NCBI GenBank assembly: GCA_030158665.1
Contig: JAOASM010000050.1
Coordinates: 62,001 to 126,000 of the forward strand
Origin: Sediminibacterium sp.
GTDB lineage: Bacteria; Bacteroidota; Bacteroidia; Chitinophagales; Chitinophagaceae
DNA: 64,000 nt
Reading direction: 5' to 3'
This document shows, piece by piece, positions 49,369 through 60,041 of the stretch. Every line of letters starts with the position of its first letter. Positions within the stretch are counted from its first letter, which is position 1. The position numbers and the translations under genes are program-made. Below the pieces are notes generated by a model that did not search any database, was not told the DNA's origin, and saw only the letters and a list, made by a program, of their open reading frames with translations.

Positions 49369-50790
49369 TTATTTGATAAACAATTGTTGTAAAGTATCTG
49401 CAGTTAAATCAAAGAAAGGAGCAGGATATACTCCAGAAATGATCACCACAATAAACAATACGATCAACACAAACTGTGCAGGCATATTAGGCGCTTGCAT
49501 CTTATTCATTTTTTCACTCACTTCACCATAGGCACATTTCTGTACCATATTCAACGTGTAGATAGCAGCTAATACCACACTTACACCAGCTGCTGCAGCA
49601 ATCCATGGATTGAATTGGAACAAGCTGTTAAACATTAAAAATTCACCCACAAATGCATTCGTTAAAGGCAATGCAATATTCGCAAAAGCAAACCCTACCA
49701 GTAAGATACCCAAAGTTGGATTTTGCTTAGCTAGCCCTCCCATTTCTTTTAAAGATCTTGTGCCTGTTTGTTGCTCTATGATATCTGCAATAATCCAAAG
49801 ACCCAATACATTTACCCCGTGAGAGAATAACTGTATTAATACACCTTGTGTACCAATTTCATTATTGGCGAACAAAGCAGCACTCATCAATCCAATATGG
49901 GCAATCGAAGAATAGGCAATCAAACGTTTCATATCGTCTTGACGAATAGCAATGAATGAAGCGTATAAAATACCAATAACAGAAAGGATTACAACAAAGT
50001 TGGAATGTGCACTAAATGCATCAGGAAATAAAGGCATTAACCATCTAATCACGCCGTATAAACCCATTTTAACCATCACCGCGCTCAATACCATTGTGAC
50101 TGCTGTAGGTGATTGCTCATAGGCATCAGGTTGCCAAGTATGTAAAGGGAAGATGGGCATCTTGATCGCAAATGCTGTAAAGAACAAAGCAAATGCAGTG
50201 ATTTTTTGATGCGATGTTAGATTGGCCGCTTTAAAAGAAGCATAAGCAAAGCTTTGATCGGAGGTATGTGTATACACTAAAATTATTCCGATCAACATAA
50301 ACAATGAACCCAAAAAGGTATAAATAAAGAATTTAAATGTGACAGCGACACGCTTCTCTCCACCCCAAATAGAACATAGAAAGTAAACCGGAATCAATGC
50401 TAATTCCCAGAAGAAATAAAACAACAATGCATCGCCAGCTAAGAATACGCCCAATAATCCGGTTTGTGCAAATAACATCAAAGACAAAAATTGATGTCTG
50501 TTTTTTACTTGATTTTTAGATGTCGCAATGAATATTGCAGGGAAGCTAATAGAAGTTAATAGCATCAATATTTTTGATAGACCATCAGCAGTCAGCGTAA
50601 ATCTTGCATTCAAACTTAACATCCAAGATGCATCAAAATTAGCTGCACCCTTGCAAGCGATATAAATAGATAGCGCTAATGTAATTGCACTTGCTGCTAC
50701 TGCAACATTGTTTGCTATTTTCTCAGGTTTAACAAACAGCAAGATAATTGCTGCGATAAACGGAATAGATAGAATTGAAAGTAATACCAT
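49369..50790 (-). CDS. nuoM: NADH-quinone oxidoreductase subunit M
   Basis: KMPIFPLHTWQPDAYEQSPTAVTMVLSAVMVKMGLYG; operon position. Confidence 0.96.
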   Translation of the reverse strand: MVLLSILSIPFIAAIILLFVKPEKIANNVAVAASAITLALSIYIACKGAANFDASWMLSLNARFTLTADGLSKILMLLTSISFPAIFIATSKNQVKNRHQFLSLMLFAQTGLLGVFLAGDALLFYFFWELALIPVYFLCSIWGGEKRVAVTFKFFIYTFLGSLFMLIGIILVYTHTSDQSFAYASFKAANLTSHQKITAFALFFTAFAIKMPIFPLHTWQPDAYEQSPTAVTMVLSAVMVKMGLYGVIRWLMPLFPDAFSAHSNFVVILSVIGILYASFIAIRQDDMKRLIAYSSIAHIGLMSAALFANNEIGTQGVLIQLFSHGVNVLGLWIIADIIEQQTGTRSLKEMGGLAKQNPTLGILLVGFAFANIALPLTNAFVGEFLMFNSLFQFNPWIAAAAGVSVVLAAIYTLNMVQKCAYGEVSEKMNKMQAPNMPAQFVLIVLFIVVIISGVYPAPFFDLTADTLQQLFIK

Positions 50791-50803
50791 TGTTGCTATA
50801 AAT

Positions 50804-52717
50804 TTATTTAATCAAATTATGTAAGAATCGAGTGATGGCGATGTCATTAAACCAAATCAAGAATAAGGCCACCATACTTAGTACCATAAATAAAATATAA
50901 TACCCTACTTGACCACTTTGCAATAAGCGAGTTTGTCTTGCACCATATTGAACTAGTTTTCCTGTGCCGTTCACTACTCCATCAATGATGTTCTTCTCTA
51001 CTACCTCTTTCAAGAAGCCAGCGAAACGATTCAAAGGTTGTACAATTGCTTTTTCGTACAATTCGTCCACCAACCATTTATTGTACAAGAATTTACCCAA
51101 AGCAGTTTGAGGTTCTCCATCTGCTTGTTTGCTGTATTTACCAATGGCTATTAATAATGCAAGTAATGCAATCGTAACAGAACTACCCATTAAGATCCAC
51201 TCAGTACTATGCGATAAATGCAATGGTGCTTCTGCTCCAATAATGCTTGTCAAATGATGTCCAAGCCAATGGTGTCCACCTAGAATTTCTGGCACACCCA
51301 TTGCGCCACCCACTGCACTTAATATAGCAAGTATAATTAAAGGAATGGTCATACTAACAGGGCTCTCATGGATATGTCCTGCTTGCGCTTCTGTGCCTCT
51401 AAATTGTCCCAAGAAAGTAGTTGCATATAAACGGAACATATAAAACGCAGTCATTGCAGCACCCACTAAACCTAAGAACCAATAGATCGGATTTTTTGCA
51501 AAAGCAGCAGCCAAAATTTCATCTTTAGAGAAGAAGCCACTAAATGGCGGCACGCCTGCAATAGCAATACATCCAATCAAAAATGTTAAATGGGTGATAG
51601 GTAATTTAGATTTCAATCCACCCATTTTACGAATATCTTGTTCATGATGCATGGCATGAATTACAGAACCCGCTGCCAAGAACAACAAGGCCTTAAAGAA
51701 GGCATGGGTAATCACATGAAATACTGCTCCTGAATAAGCACCAACGCCCAATCCAAGAAACATATACCCTAATTGACTTACTGTAGAATATGCCAATACT
51801 TTTTTAATATCATTTTGTTTGATCGCAATGGTAGCCGCCAATAATGCCGTGCTGATTCCAATAATTGCAACCACATGTTGTGCCATCTCACTGTTAGTAT
51901 AAAACAGATTGGTTCTAGTGATCATATAGATACCAGCTGTAACCATCGTTGCAGCGTGGATCAAAGCAGATACTGGTGTTGGACCTGCCATCGCATCTGG
52001 CAACCAAGTGTATAAAGGAATTTGCGCACTCTTTCCCATCGCTCCAACAAATAATAATAGCGTGATAGCTGTGATATCTGTTGAAGATAATTTTGCTAAG
52101 CTTTCTGCTGTTAATACTTCTCCGTAACTCACTGTACCCAACTTTACAATCATCCAGAATATAGCTAACAAGAATCCTAAGTCACCTATTCTATTCATGA
52201 TGAAGGCTTTCTTAGCAGCATTGTTATAAGTTGTGTTGGTAAACCAGTACCCAATCAATAAATAAGAACATAGTCCTACACCTTCCCATCCAATGAACAT
52301 GATCACATAGTTATCTCCCAGAACCAACAATAGCATGGAAAAGATAAATAAGTTTAAATACGCAAAATAGCGTGCATAATGCGGTGCAGTCTCTTCATGC
52401 ATATACGCCGTTGAGTATAAGTGAATCAAAGTACCCACACCCGTGATCACCAATAAAAACAAGCTAGACAAAGCATCTACCCTAAAGTCAAAAGGGATTT
52501 TTACCGTGCTTGTGTTGATAAAATCAAAGAAATGTACTGTAATAGCTCCTTGTTCCTGCACATTCCAAAATGCGATTAAGCTTAAAACGAATGAAGCAAA
52601 TATGAACATAGTGCCATTGTAAGCAATCGTTTTTTTACTCCAAATATTACGCCCCAAGCCGTTAAATAAAAATCCTGCAAAAGGCAAGAGGGTGATCAAT
52701 GCTAATATTACTTTCAT
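50804..52717 (-). CDS. nuoL: NADH-quinone oxidoreductase subunit L
   Basis: FIGWEGVGLCSYLLIGYW, AQIPLYTWLPDAMAGPTPVSALIHAATMVTAGIY. Confidence 0.97.
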   Translation of the reverse strand: MKVILALITLLPFAGFLFNGLGRNIWSKKTIAYNGTMFIFASFVLSLIAFWNVQEQGAITVHFFDFINTSTVKIPFDFRVDALSSLFLLVITGVGTLIHLYSTAYMHEETAPHYARYFAYLNLFIFSMLLLVLGDNYVIMFIGWEGVGLCSYLLIGYWFTNTTYNNAAKKAFIMNRIGDLGFLLAIFWMIVKLGTVSYGEVLTAESLAKLSSTDITAITLLLFVGAMGKSAQIPLYTWLPDAMAGPTPVSALIHAATMVTAGIYMITRTNLFYTNSEMAQHVVAIIGISTALLAATIAIKQNDIKKVLAYSTVSQLGYMFLGLGVGAYSGAVFHVITHAFFKALLFLAAGSVIHAMHHEQDIRKMGGLKSKLPITHLTFLIGCIAIAGVPPFSGFFSKDEILAAAFAKNPIYWFLGLVGAAMTAFYMFRLYATTFLGQFRGTEAQAGHIHESPVSMTIPLIILAILSAVGGAMGVPEILGGHHWLGHHLTSIIGAEAPLHLSHSTEWILMGSSVTIALLALLIAIGKYSKQADGEPQTALGKFLYNKWLVDELYEKAIVQPLNRFAGFLKEVVEKNIIDGVVNGTGKLVQYGARQTRLLQSGQVGYYILFMVLSMVALFLIWFNDIAITRFLHNLIK

Positions 52718-52727
52718 GCGAAATGAA

Positions 52728-53063
52728 TTAATTCTTTAATCTGTTTAAGAAATTGATGTCTACTGAATGTGTATTGCGATACATCATTACAATAATGGCT
52801 AAGCCAACGCTTACTTCAGCAGCAGCTACAACCATAATGAAGAACACAAAAATTTGTGCATCAATACCAGCTGTAGTATCCGCTGCATTTTGCAAAGCCA
52901 AACCGTGGTACATCTTTGAAAATGCCACCAATAATAAGTTAACCGCGTTCAACATCAATTCAATACACATGAATACGATAATGGCATTGCGACGCGTCAG
53001 AACCCCAACAACGCCAATGCTAAACAAAGTCAAACATAAAATGATATAATACTGTATAGACAT
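52728..53063 (-). CDS. nuoK: NADH-quinone oxidoreductase subunit K
   Basis: [46 protein letters not shown]. Confidence 0.96.
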   Translation of the reverse strand: MSIQYYIILCLTLFSIGVVGVLTRRNAIIVFMCIELMLNAVNLLLVAFSKMYHGLALQNAADTTAGIDAQIFVFFIMVVAAAEVSVGLAIIVMMYRNTHSVDINFLNRLKN

Positions 53064-53084
53064 CTCTAATGATTTTATTGATAA

Positions 53085-53585
53085 TTATTTTTTTCCAATG
53101 ATGACTGCGCCAACCATTGCACTTAAGAATAACACGCTACTTATTTCAAAAGGAATGACATAGTCACTGAACAATGCCTTACCCAATGGGTGAATCAACC
53201 CAATCGTTCCCTCTTTTAATAAAACTTGTTTATTTTGAATTTGGCTAGTCTGTTTCACCACTGCAATCAATAAGGTAAGCAAACTGCCGCCTGCAATCAC
53301 ACCAGTTAATTTCACTAGCAATTGTTTTTGAGGTTCCGCGTCTTTCTTTATGTTCATCAACATAATCACAAATAAGAACAATACCATGATCGCACCTGCA
53401 TATACAATGATGTTGACGATGGCTAAAAATTGAGCGTTCAATAAAATGTAGTGACCAGAAATGGCAAAAAACACCATAATTAACCACAACACACTATGTA
53501 TCGGATTCTTGCTAATTAATACCATCGTAGCACTTACAATAGCAAATGCAGATAATAGGTAAAATAAAATGTCTACTGTACTCAT
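53085..53585 (-). CDS. nuoJ: NADH-quinone oxidoreductase subunit J
   Basis: NIIVYAGAIMVLFLFVIMLMNI; operon position. Confidence 0.95.
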   Translation of the reverse strand: MSTVDILFYLLSAFAIVSATMVLISKNPIHSVLWLIMVFFAISGHYILLNAQFLAIVNIIVYAGAIMVLFLFVIMLMNIKKDAEPQKQLLVKLTGVIAGGSLLTLLIAVVKQTSQIQNKQVLLKEGTIGLIHPLGKALFSDYVIPFEISSVLFLSAMVGAVIIGKK

Positions 53586-53593
53586 AGTATAAA

Positions 53594-54142
53594 TTATGCT
53601 TCTACTCCTCTAGCCAAAGCTAAGTCAGCGGCTTCGGTTGTTGGATTTGGGATTAATAAATCAGATTTGCCATAAATAAATCCTTTACGTGTGTAATTTG
53701 CTGGGGCAAAAGTCTCACTCAAATAAATAGCGTCTTTTGGACAAGCTTCTTCACATAAACCACAGAATATACAACGCAACATATTGATTTCATACTTTGC
53801 CGCATACTTCTCTTCTCTGTATAATTTTTCTTCTCCTTCTACACGCTCAGCAGCTTCCATCGTAATGGCTTCTGCAGGACAAGCAACTGCACACAATCCA
53901 CAAGCAGTGCAACGTTCTCTTCCCTCTTCATCTCTATTCAATACGTGCAGTCCTCTAAAAACCGGACTAAACGGACGCTTCTCTTCTGGATAACGTGTAG
54001 TGGGTTGTTTTTTAAACATGTGACTAAACGTAATCATCATCCCTTTGATAATATTAATCAAATACAAGCGCTCCCAAAAGGTCATGGGTTGTCTATTTAC
54101 AGCTTGTGCTTTGTTGGTTAATGGTTGCATGTCTTTATACAA
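53594..54142 (-). CDS. nuoI: NADH-quinone oxidoreductase subunit I
   Basis: Two 4Fe-4S motifs CTACGLCAVACP and CIFCGLCEEACP. Confidence 0.96.
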   Translation of the reverse strand: MYKDMQPLTNKAQAVNRQPMTFWERLYLINIIKGMMITFSHMFKKQPTTRYPEEKRPFSPVFRGLHVLNRDEEGRERCTACGLCAVACPAEAITMEAAERVEGEEKLYREEKYAAKYEINMLRCIFCGLCEEACPKDAIYLSETFAPANYTRKGFIYGKSDLLIPNPTTEAADLALARGVEA

Positions 54143-54156
54143 TGATGTTTAATAAA

Positions 54157-55200
54157 TTATAAGTTAGCTAAGATCAAAGCGCCTGTGATTAATAAATTAA
54201 AAAGCGCCAATGGAATCATCGTCTTCCATCCTAAGTTCATTAATTGATCATATCTGAAACGCGGGATGGTCCAGCGAATCCACATAAATAAGAAAATAAA
54301 TAAAACGATTTTAATCAATAAAGTACCAACTCCGATCATTGCAGCGATATTGGGCGCCACAGTTGATTCATCAAAGAAGGGTAAATCATATCCACCAAAA
54401 TACATAGACGCCATGATCGCACTACTCATAATCATGTTGATGTATTCAGCGAATAAATAAAAACCCAATTTCATTGAAGAATATTCCTGATGGTATCCAA
54501 AGTTCAATTCATTCTCTGCCTCTGGCAAATCAAAAGGAGTTCTATTACACTCTGCTAATGCAGCAATGAAAAACAACAAAAATCCCAAAGGCTGATACAC
54601 AATATTCCACCAGTTACCAGTGACTTGTTGTTCCACAATGGTCTTTAAACTTAAAGACCCTGATGTCATTAATAAAGCAATCAAAGCCAATCCCATCGCC
54701 AATTCATAACTGATTGCTTGCGATGCTGCTCTCAATGACGACATCAATGAAAACTTATTATTAGAAGCCCATCCTCCAATCATGATGCCATATACACCCA
54801 TGCTCACAACTGCAAATACATACAATATACCTATATTGATGTCTGCAATTTGTAAAGCAATTTTACGACCAAATAATTCAAGATCCGAACCCCAAGGAAT
54901 CACTGCGCAAGTCATCAAACTCGCTGTCATCGCCAAACCTGGACCCAAAATGAATAGCCATTTATTGGCAGCAGTTGGGATGATCTCTTCTTTCATGATC
55001 AATTTTAAGCCATCTGCTAATGGTTGCAACAATCCAAAAGGACCTGCTCTATTAGGACCTGGACGGTCTTGTAGAATGGCTGCCACTTTTCTTTCTCCAA
55101 ATGTGGTGTACAATGCAATTCCTAAACTGCCGAATACAACTACAGCAATCAAGATTAATTTTTCTATCACCAGCCCCCAATCAAATGCAAGAATTGTCAT
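54157..55200 (-). CDS. nuoH: NADH-quinone oxidoreductase subunit H
   Basis: GERKVAAILQDRPGPNRAGPFGLLQPLADGLKL; start MTILAFDWG avoids the overlap with nuoG. Confidence 0.95.
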   Translation of the reverse strand: MTILAFDWGLVIEKLILIAVVVFGSLGIALYTTFGERKVAAILQDRPGPNRAGPFGLLQPLADGLKLIMKEEIIPTAANKWLFILGPGLAMTASLMTCAVIPWGSDLELFGRKIALQIADINIGILYVFAVVSMGVYGIMIGGWASNNKFSLMSSLRAASQAISYELAMGLALIALLMTSGSLSLKTIVEQQVTGNWWNIVYQPLGFLLFFIAALAECNRTPFDLPEAENELNFGYHQEYSSMKLGFYLFAEYINMIMSSAIMASMYFGGYDLPFFDESTVAPNIAAMIGVGTLLIKIVLFIFLFMWIRWTIPRFRYDQLMNLGWKTMIPLALFNLLITGALILANL

Positions 55201-55210
55201 GCTAATATAA

Positions 55211-56338
55211 TTATGCTTTATGAGTATTGTTTGTGTTAAATGTATCTCCATGAGAAGGTCCTTGAATTTTACCTAAATGTATATTGGGTTGATTCACTTC
55301 GCTTTCATCATGAATATCCATTAATAGATGCGGCTTTCTTCCATCATTGATTGCTGCGAAAGTTTCATTGGGTTTTGTAGTACCAATCTTTCCGGCATAA
55401 TGTCCTTGTGCAATTACAGATTGTCTGCTAATTTCACGTGGCCCTTCAATGATCCAATCTGCAGTTTCTTTTTTATCAAAACGACAAGTGTTACAAATCC
55501 ATCCTGGCTTTCCATCTGGCGTATCTTCTACTTCTCCCCATTGATCTTTACGTGCAGTCACTCTATACACTTCGTCACCTCTATTCCATAATGTAACTCT
55601 ACCAGAACAAGTTGGACAATCGCGGTGTGCATCCATTGGCTTTAAGAACCAAACACGATTTTTAAATCGGAATGTTTTATCGGTCAATGCGCCCACTGGA
55701 CATACATCAATTACGTTCCCTATAAATTCATTGTCTAAACTCTTCTCAATATGGGTGGCAATTTCAGCATGATCTCCTCTATCCAAGATACCGTGTACAC
55801 GCTTATTGGTTAATTGATCTGCAGTAAAAACACAACGATAACACAAGATACAACGCGTCATATGCAATTGTATATTCTTTCCTAAATCATGTTTTTTAAA
55901 CGTCCTTCTTTGGAATTCATATCGCGTTTCAGATTTGCCATGTTCAAAACTTAAGTCTTGTAAATGACACTCTCCAGCTTGGTCACAAATGGGGCAATCC
56001 AACGGATGATTCAACAATAAAAATTCTACCACACCAGCCCTTGCGTCAATCACTTTTTCACTTGTGATATTTTTTACTTCCATTCCGTCCATCACAGTGG
56101 TACGACAAGATGCAACCAATTTAGGCATTGGACGTGGATCTTTTTCAGAACCTTTTGATACTTCTACCAAACAGGTTCTACACTTGCCCCCACTCCCTTG
56201 CAATTTGCTATAAAAACACATTGCAGGAGGTGCGACTTGTCCACCAATTAATCGAGCAGCTTGTAACACTGTAGTTCCTGCTGGAACTTCAATGGTAATG
56301 TTGTCAATTGTTACTTTAAATAAATTTTGTTCGCTCAT
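55211..56338 (-). CDS. nuoG: NADH-quinone oxidoreductase subunit G, short form (Fe-S domains, truncated molybdopterin domain)
   Basis: 2Fe-2S motif, CPICDQAGECHLQDLSFEHG, HMTRCILCYRCV, IDVCPVGAL, CPTC...CNTC; only 375 aa. Confidence 0.93.
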   Translation of the reverse strand: MSEQNLFKVTIDNITIEVPAGTTVLQAARLIGGQVAPPAMCFYSKLQGSGGKCRTCLVEVSKGSEKDPRPMPKLVASCRTTVMDGMEVKNITSEKVIDARAGVVEFLLLNHPLDCPICDQAGECHLQDLSFEHGKSETRYEFQRRTFKKHDLGKNIQLHMTRCILCYRCVFTADQLTNKRVHGILDRGDHAEIATHIEKSLDNEFIGNVIDVCPVGALTDKTFRFKNRVWFLKPMDAHRDCPTCSGRVTLWNRGDEVYRVTARKDQWGEVEDTPDGKPGWICNTCRFDKKETADWIIEGPREISRQSVIAQGHYAGKIGTTKPNETFAAINDGRKPHLLMDIHDESEVNQPNIHLGKIQGPSHGDTFNTNNTHKA

Positions 56339-56354
56339 AGTTTATATTTCTATG

Positions 56355-57707
56355 TTATGCAGGTACATGAATTGGATCTGCATAGTGTTGTAAACCGAAA
56401 TTGCTTGTTTGTGAAAGAACAGGGTTGTTGATATGCCATTCAAATTCGTCACGGAAATGACGAATAGCTGCTGCAACAGGCCATGCTGCTGCATCACCTA
56501 GTGGACAAATGGTGTTTCCCTCTATCTTTCTTTGAATATCCCACAGTAAATCAATATCCGCAATTGTTCCTTTACCATGTTCAATCTTGTTTAATATTTT
56601 TTCCATCCATCCTGTACCTTCTCTACATGGAGAACATTGGCCACAACTTTCGTGACGATAAAAACGAGCCAGTGTCAATGTATTCTTTACAATACATTGA
56701 TCCTCGTCTAATACAATGAAACCTCCAGAGCCCAACATTGATCCTGTAGCAAATCCGCCATCGCTCAAACTCTCATAGTTCATATAACGAGTTTCGCCTT
56801 TCGCAGTTTTTAATAATAAATTAGCCGGCAAAATTGGCACAGATGAACCTCCAGGAATACATGCTTTTAATTTCTTGCCTCCCTTGATGCCTCCACAATA
56901 TTCATCGCTATAAATAAATTCTTCTACAGAAATCGTCATGTCAATTTCATACACACCTGGCTTGTTAATGTTACCACAAGCAGAAATTAGTTTCGTTCCA
57001 GTGGATCTACCTACCCCAATTTTTGCATATTCATCACCACCTAAATTAATGATAGGAACAATCGCCGCTAATGTTTCTACATTATTCACCACGGTTGGAC
57101 GTTGCCATAAACCCTGAATCGCAGGGAATGGAGGCTTAATACGTGGATTACCACGCTTGCCTTCTAAAGATTCAATCAATGCTGTTTCTTCACCACAGAT
57201 ATAAGCACCTGCTCCACGTTGAACATGAATATTACAATCAAATCCAGTTCCTAAAATATTTTTTCCTAACCAACCATTTGCTTTTGCTTCGTTAATTGCT
57301 TCTTCCAAGATATCAGGGATCCATGCATACTCTCCTCTGATATAAATGTACGTATCGTTTGAGCCTAAGGCAAAACTGGATACAATTAAACCTTCAATTA
57401 ATAAGTGTGGCAAAAATTCCATTAGATAACGATCCTTGAAAGTACCAGGCTCACTTTCATCTGCATTACAAACTAAGTGACGTGGCACTCCTTCTGGCTT
57501 TGCAATAAAACTCCACTTCATTCCCGTAGGGAAACCTGCACCACCTCTTCCTCTTAATCCACTCTTCTTTACTTCTTCAACAATGGATTCAGGATTCATT
57601 TCTTTCAAAGCTTTTTCTACACTACGATATCCCCCCTCACGACGGTACACCTCGTAAGAACGAATCCCTGGTACATTTGCTTTGTCTAGTAATAGTTTTA
57701 CACCCAT
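56355..57707 (-). CDS. nuoF: NADH-quinone oxidoreductase subunit F
   Basis: GLRGRGGAGFPTGMKW, GAYICGEETALIESLEG, ESCGQCSPCREGTGW. Confidence 0.97.
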   Translation of the reverse strand: MGVKLLLDKANVPGIRSYEVYRREGGYRSVEKALKEMNPESIVEEVKKSGLRGRGGAGFPTGMKWSFIAKPEGVPRHLVCNADESEPGTFKDRYLMEFLPHLLIEGLIVSSFALGSNDTYIYIRGEYAWIPDILEEAINEAKANGWLGKNILGTGFDCNIHVQRGAGAYICGEETALIESLEGKRGNPRIKPPFPAIQGLWQRPTVVNNVETLAAIVPIINLGGDEYAKIGVGRSTGTKLISACGNINKPGVYEIDMTISVEEFIYSDEYCGGIKGGKKLKACIPGGSSVPILPANLLLKTAKGETRYMNYESLSDGGFATGSMLGSGGFIVLDEDQCIVKNTLTLARFYRHESCGQCSPCREGTGWMEKILNKIEHGKGTIADIDLLWDIQRKIEGNTICPLGDAAAWPVAAAIRHFRDEFEWHINNPVLSQTSNFGLQHYADPIHVPA

Positions 57708-57737
57708 TTGAATATTTTTAACGCGTTCAGTGATTTG

Positions 57738-58235
57738 TTATTTTGTTACAGTTGCTCTGTATTCAGCAATAATGCTATCTACTTTTTCCTTAGTTAAGTG
57801 CTCCTTATAGATCTTTCCCACTTGCATCATTGGCGCATATCCACAAGCACCAAGACATTCTACTAATTTTAAAGTAAATATGCCATCCTTAGTAGTTTCA
57901 CCTGGTTTGATGTCCAATTTTTGTTGAATGTAGGCAATGATATCATCGGAACCACTAATCATACAAGGTCCGGTTTGACACACTTCAAAAATGAATTTTC
58001 CAACTGGCTTTAAATTGTACATGCTATAAAAGCTTGCTACTTCATATACTTCGATGGGCTCAATTTTCAACAAACCGGCAATGTAGTCCATCAATTCAGT
58101 TGGCAACCAGCCATCGAAACTTTCTTGCGCAAGATGCAAAGCAGGAAGCAATGCACTTTTTTGTTTTCCTTCTGGATAACGAGCTACCAAGCGATTAAAC
58201 TCGGCCATCTGTGTTTCATTAAAAGTATAGGTCAT
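57738..58235 (-). CDS. nuoE: NADH-quinone oxidoreductase subunit E
   Basis: CQTGPCMISGSDD, LVECLGACGYAPMM. Confidence 0.95.
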   Translation of the reverse strand: MTYTFNETQMAEFNRLVARYPEGKQKSALLPALHLAQESFDGWLPTELMDYIAGLLKIEPIEVYEVASFYSMYNLKPVGKFIFEVCQTGPCMISGSDDIIAYIQQKLDIKPGETTKDGIFTLKLVECLGACGYAPMMQVGKIYKEHLTKEKVDSIIAEYRATVTK

Positions 58236-58256
58236 ATCGAAAATTTCTTTTTTATT

Positions 58257-59480
58257 TTATGCGTCTAATTCTCCAGCAATCAAATTCAAACTACTCATTG
58301 TAACAACAGCATCACTTAACATGCCCCCCTTGATCAATTCAGGATAAGCTTGATAGTAAATGAAACAAGGTCTCCTAAAATGCAATCTGAATGGCGTTCT
58401 TCCACCATCACTGATTAAATAAAAACCTAGTTCTCCATTGCCCCCTTCAACTGGACTATAAATCTGACCCTTTGGTAAATCAATCTCACCCATGATGATT
58501 TTGAAATGCCAAATCAAAGCTTCCATCTTGGTATACACATCTTCTTTCTTTGGAAGATAATATTCAGGTACATCAGCATGATATACTTCTGCATCTGTTC
58601 CTTTAAAAGCCTGCACTTTTTCGTACGCCTGTCTGATGATAGAGATACTCTCCCACATTTCGGCATTGCGAACTAAGAAACGATCATAATTATCTCCTGT
58701 TGAACCAACCGGTACAGTAAAATTAAAATCTTGGTAGCTACTGTAGGGTTGATGTACACGAACATCATAGTCCACTCCAGCGGCTCTTAAATTTGGACCC
58801 GTAAAGCCATAATTCATCGCACGCTCAGCACTGATTCCTCCAGTACCTTGTGTACGCTCCATGAAAATTCTATTTCTTGTAAATAAGTTTTCGAATTCTT
58901 TAAGCACTTTAGGATATTCGTTTAAGAACTTCTCCAACTTCGTAAATGCGGTGTTAGAGAAATTTCTTTCAAAACCACCAATACGACCAATATTTGTTGT
59001 TAATCGAGAGCCGCAGATCTCTTCATAAATTTCATAAATCAATTCACGATACTGCATCACATATAAAAAACCTGTGTATGCACCAGTGTCCACACCTACA
59101 ATTGAATTACAAATTAAGTGATCAGAAATACGCGCTAATTCCATAATGATCACACGTAAATAATCTACTCGTTTAGGTGTTTCTATATTCAAGAATCTTT
59201 CGCAAGTAATATGCCATCCCATATTGTTAATTGGACTGCTGCAATAATTCAAACGATCCGTGATGGGAGTGATTTGATACAATGGTCTTCTTTCTGCCAA
59301 TTTCTCAAATGCACGATGTATATAACCCACTGTTTGATCGGACGAAACGATACGCTCGCCATCTACTTCCATAATATTTTGAAACACACCGTGCGTTGCA
59401 GGGTGTGTTGGTCCAATATTTAAAGTGGTCGTGGTTTTCTCGATCGAACCTTCTGGTAATGTAATGTGATTGTGTTCCAT
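58257..59480 (-). CDS. nuoD: NADH-quinone oxidoreductase subunit D
   Basis: NIGPTHPATHGVFQNIMEVDGERI, YIHRAFEKLAE, GAYTGFLYVMQYRE. Confidence 0.97.
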   Translation of the reverse strand: MEHNHITLPEGSIEKTTTTLNIGPTHPATHGVFQNIMEVDGERIVSSDQTVGYIHRAFEKLAERRPLYQITPITDRLNYCSSPINNMGWHITCERFLNIETPKRVDYLRVIIMELARISDHLICNSIVGVDTGAYTGFLYVMQYRELIYEIYEEICGSRLTTNIGRIGGFERNFSNTAFTKLEKFLNEYPKVLKEFENLFTRNRIFMERTQGTGGISAERAMNYGFTGPNLRAAGVDYDVRVHQPYSSYQDFNFTVPVGSTGDNYDRFLVRNAEMWESISIIRQAYEKVQAFKGTDAEVYHADVPEYYLPKKEDVYTKMEALIWHFKIIMGEIDLPKGQIYSPVEGGNGELGFYLISDGGRTPFRLHFRRPCFIYYQAYPELIKGGMLSDAVVTMSSLNLIAGELDA

Positions 59481-59513
59481 TGTATATTTAGTTATACCTT
59501 AATTTTTAAATGA

Positions 59514-60020
59514 TTATCCTCTACCAAACATTTCGTCGTCTTTATCAATTCTTGTTTGATCCTCTAGTGGGAATTCTTTTCTTAATGGAAAATAATCCAT
59601 CTCATCTACATTCAAAATGCGCTTCAAATTAGGATGCCCCACAAAGTTGATGCCGAAAAAGTCGTAGGTCTCGCGCTCCATCCAATTCGCTGATTCAAAT
59701 AATTTAGTTGCCGTGTAGACATCTGTATTTTCCAATGATGTACTTACAGAATAACGAAGTCTTATATTCTCTTTTAAATTATGTAAGTGATACACAACAA
59801 CTAATTCTGCGCCCTTTTGATCAGGATAATTCACCGCACATATATCAGTTAAAAATGTAAAACCTAAACTTGGTTCATCATATAAATACTGTAATACTTT
59901 CAAATTCATTTCTTTTGGAGACTCAAATGAAAGCATGCCATAACTAGTTGCGAATTGCGACACTTGGTCACCAAATTTTGCAACTAATTTTTCTTGTATC
60001 ATTTCGTTATTTAACGACAT
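59514..60020 (-). CDS. nuoC: NADH-quinone oxidoreductase subunit C
   Basis: ANWMERETYDFFGINFVGHPNLKRIL, FPLRKEFPLED. Confidence 0.95.
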   Translation of the reverse strand: MSLNNEMIQEKLVAKFGDQVSQFATSYGMLSFESPKEMNLKVLQYLYDEPSLGFTFLTDICAVNYPDQKGAELVVVYHLHNLKENIRLRYSVSTSLENTDVYTATKLFESANWMERETYDFFGINFVGHPNLKRILNVDEMDYFPLRKEFPLEDQTRIDKDDEMFGRG

Positions 60021-60041
60021 ATTGTAAGAATTAAGTGTTGG

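Noticed and set aside
53245-53487. Minus-strand 80-aa ORF overlapping nuoJ in another frame
   Set aside because: nuoJ is clearly the real gene; the alternative frame has no supporting features.
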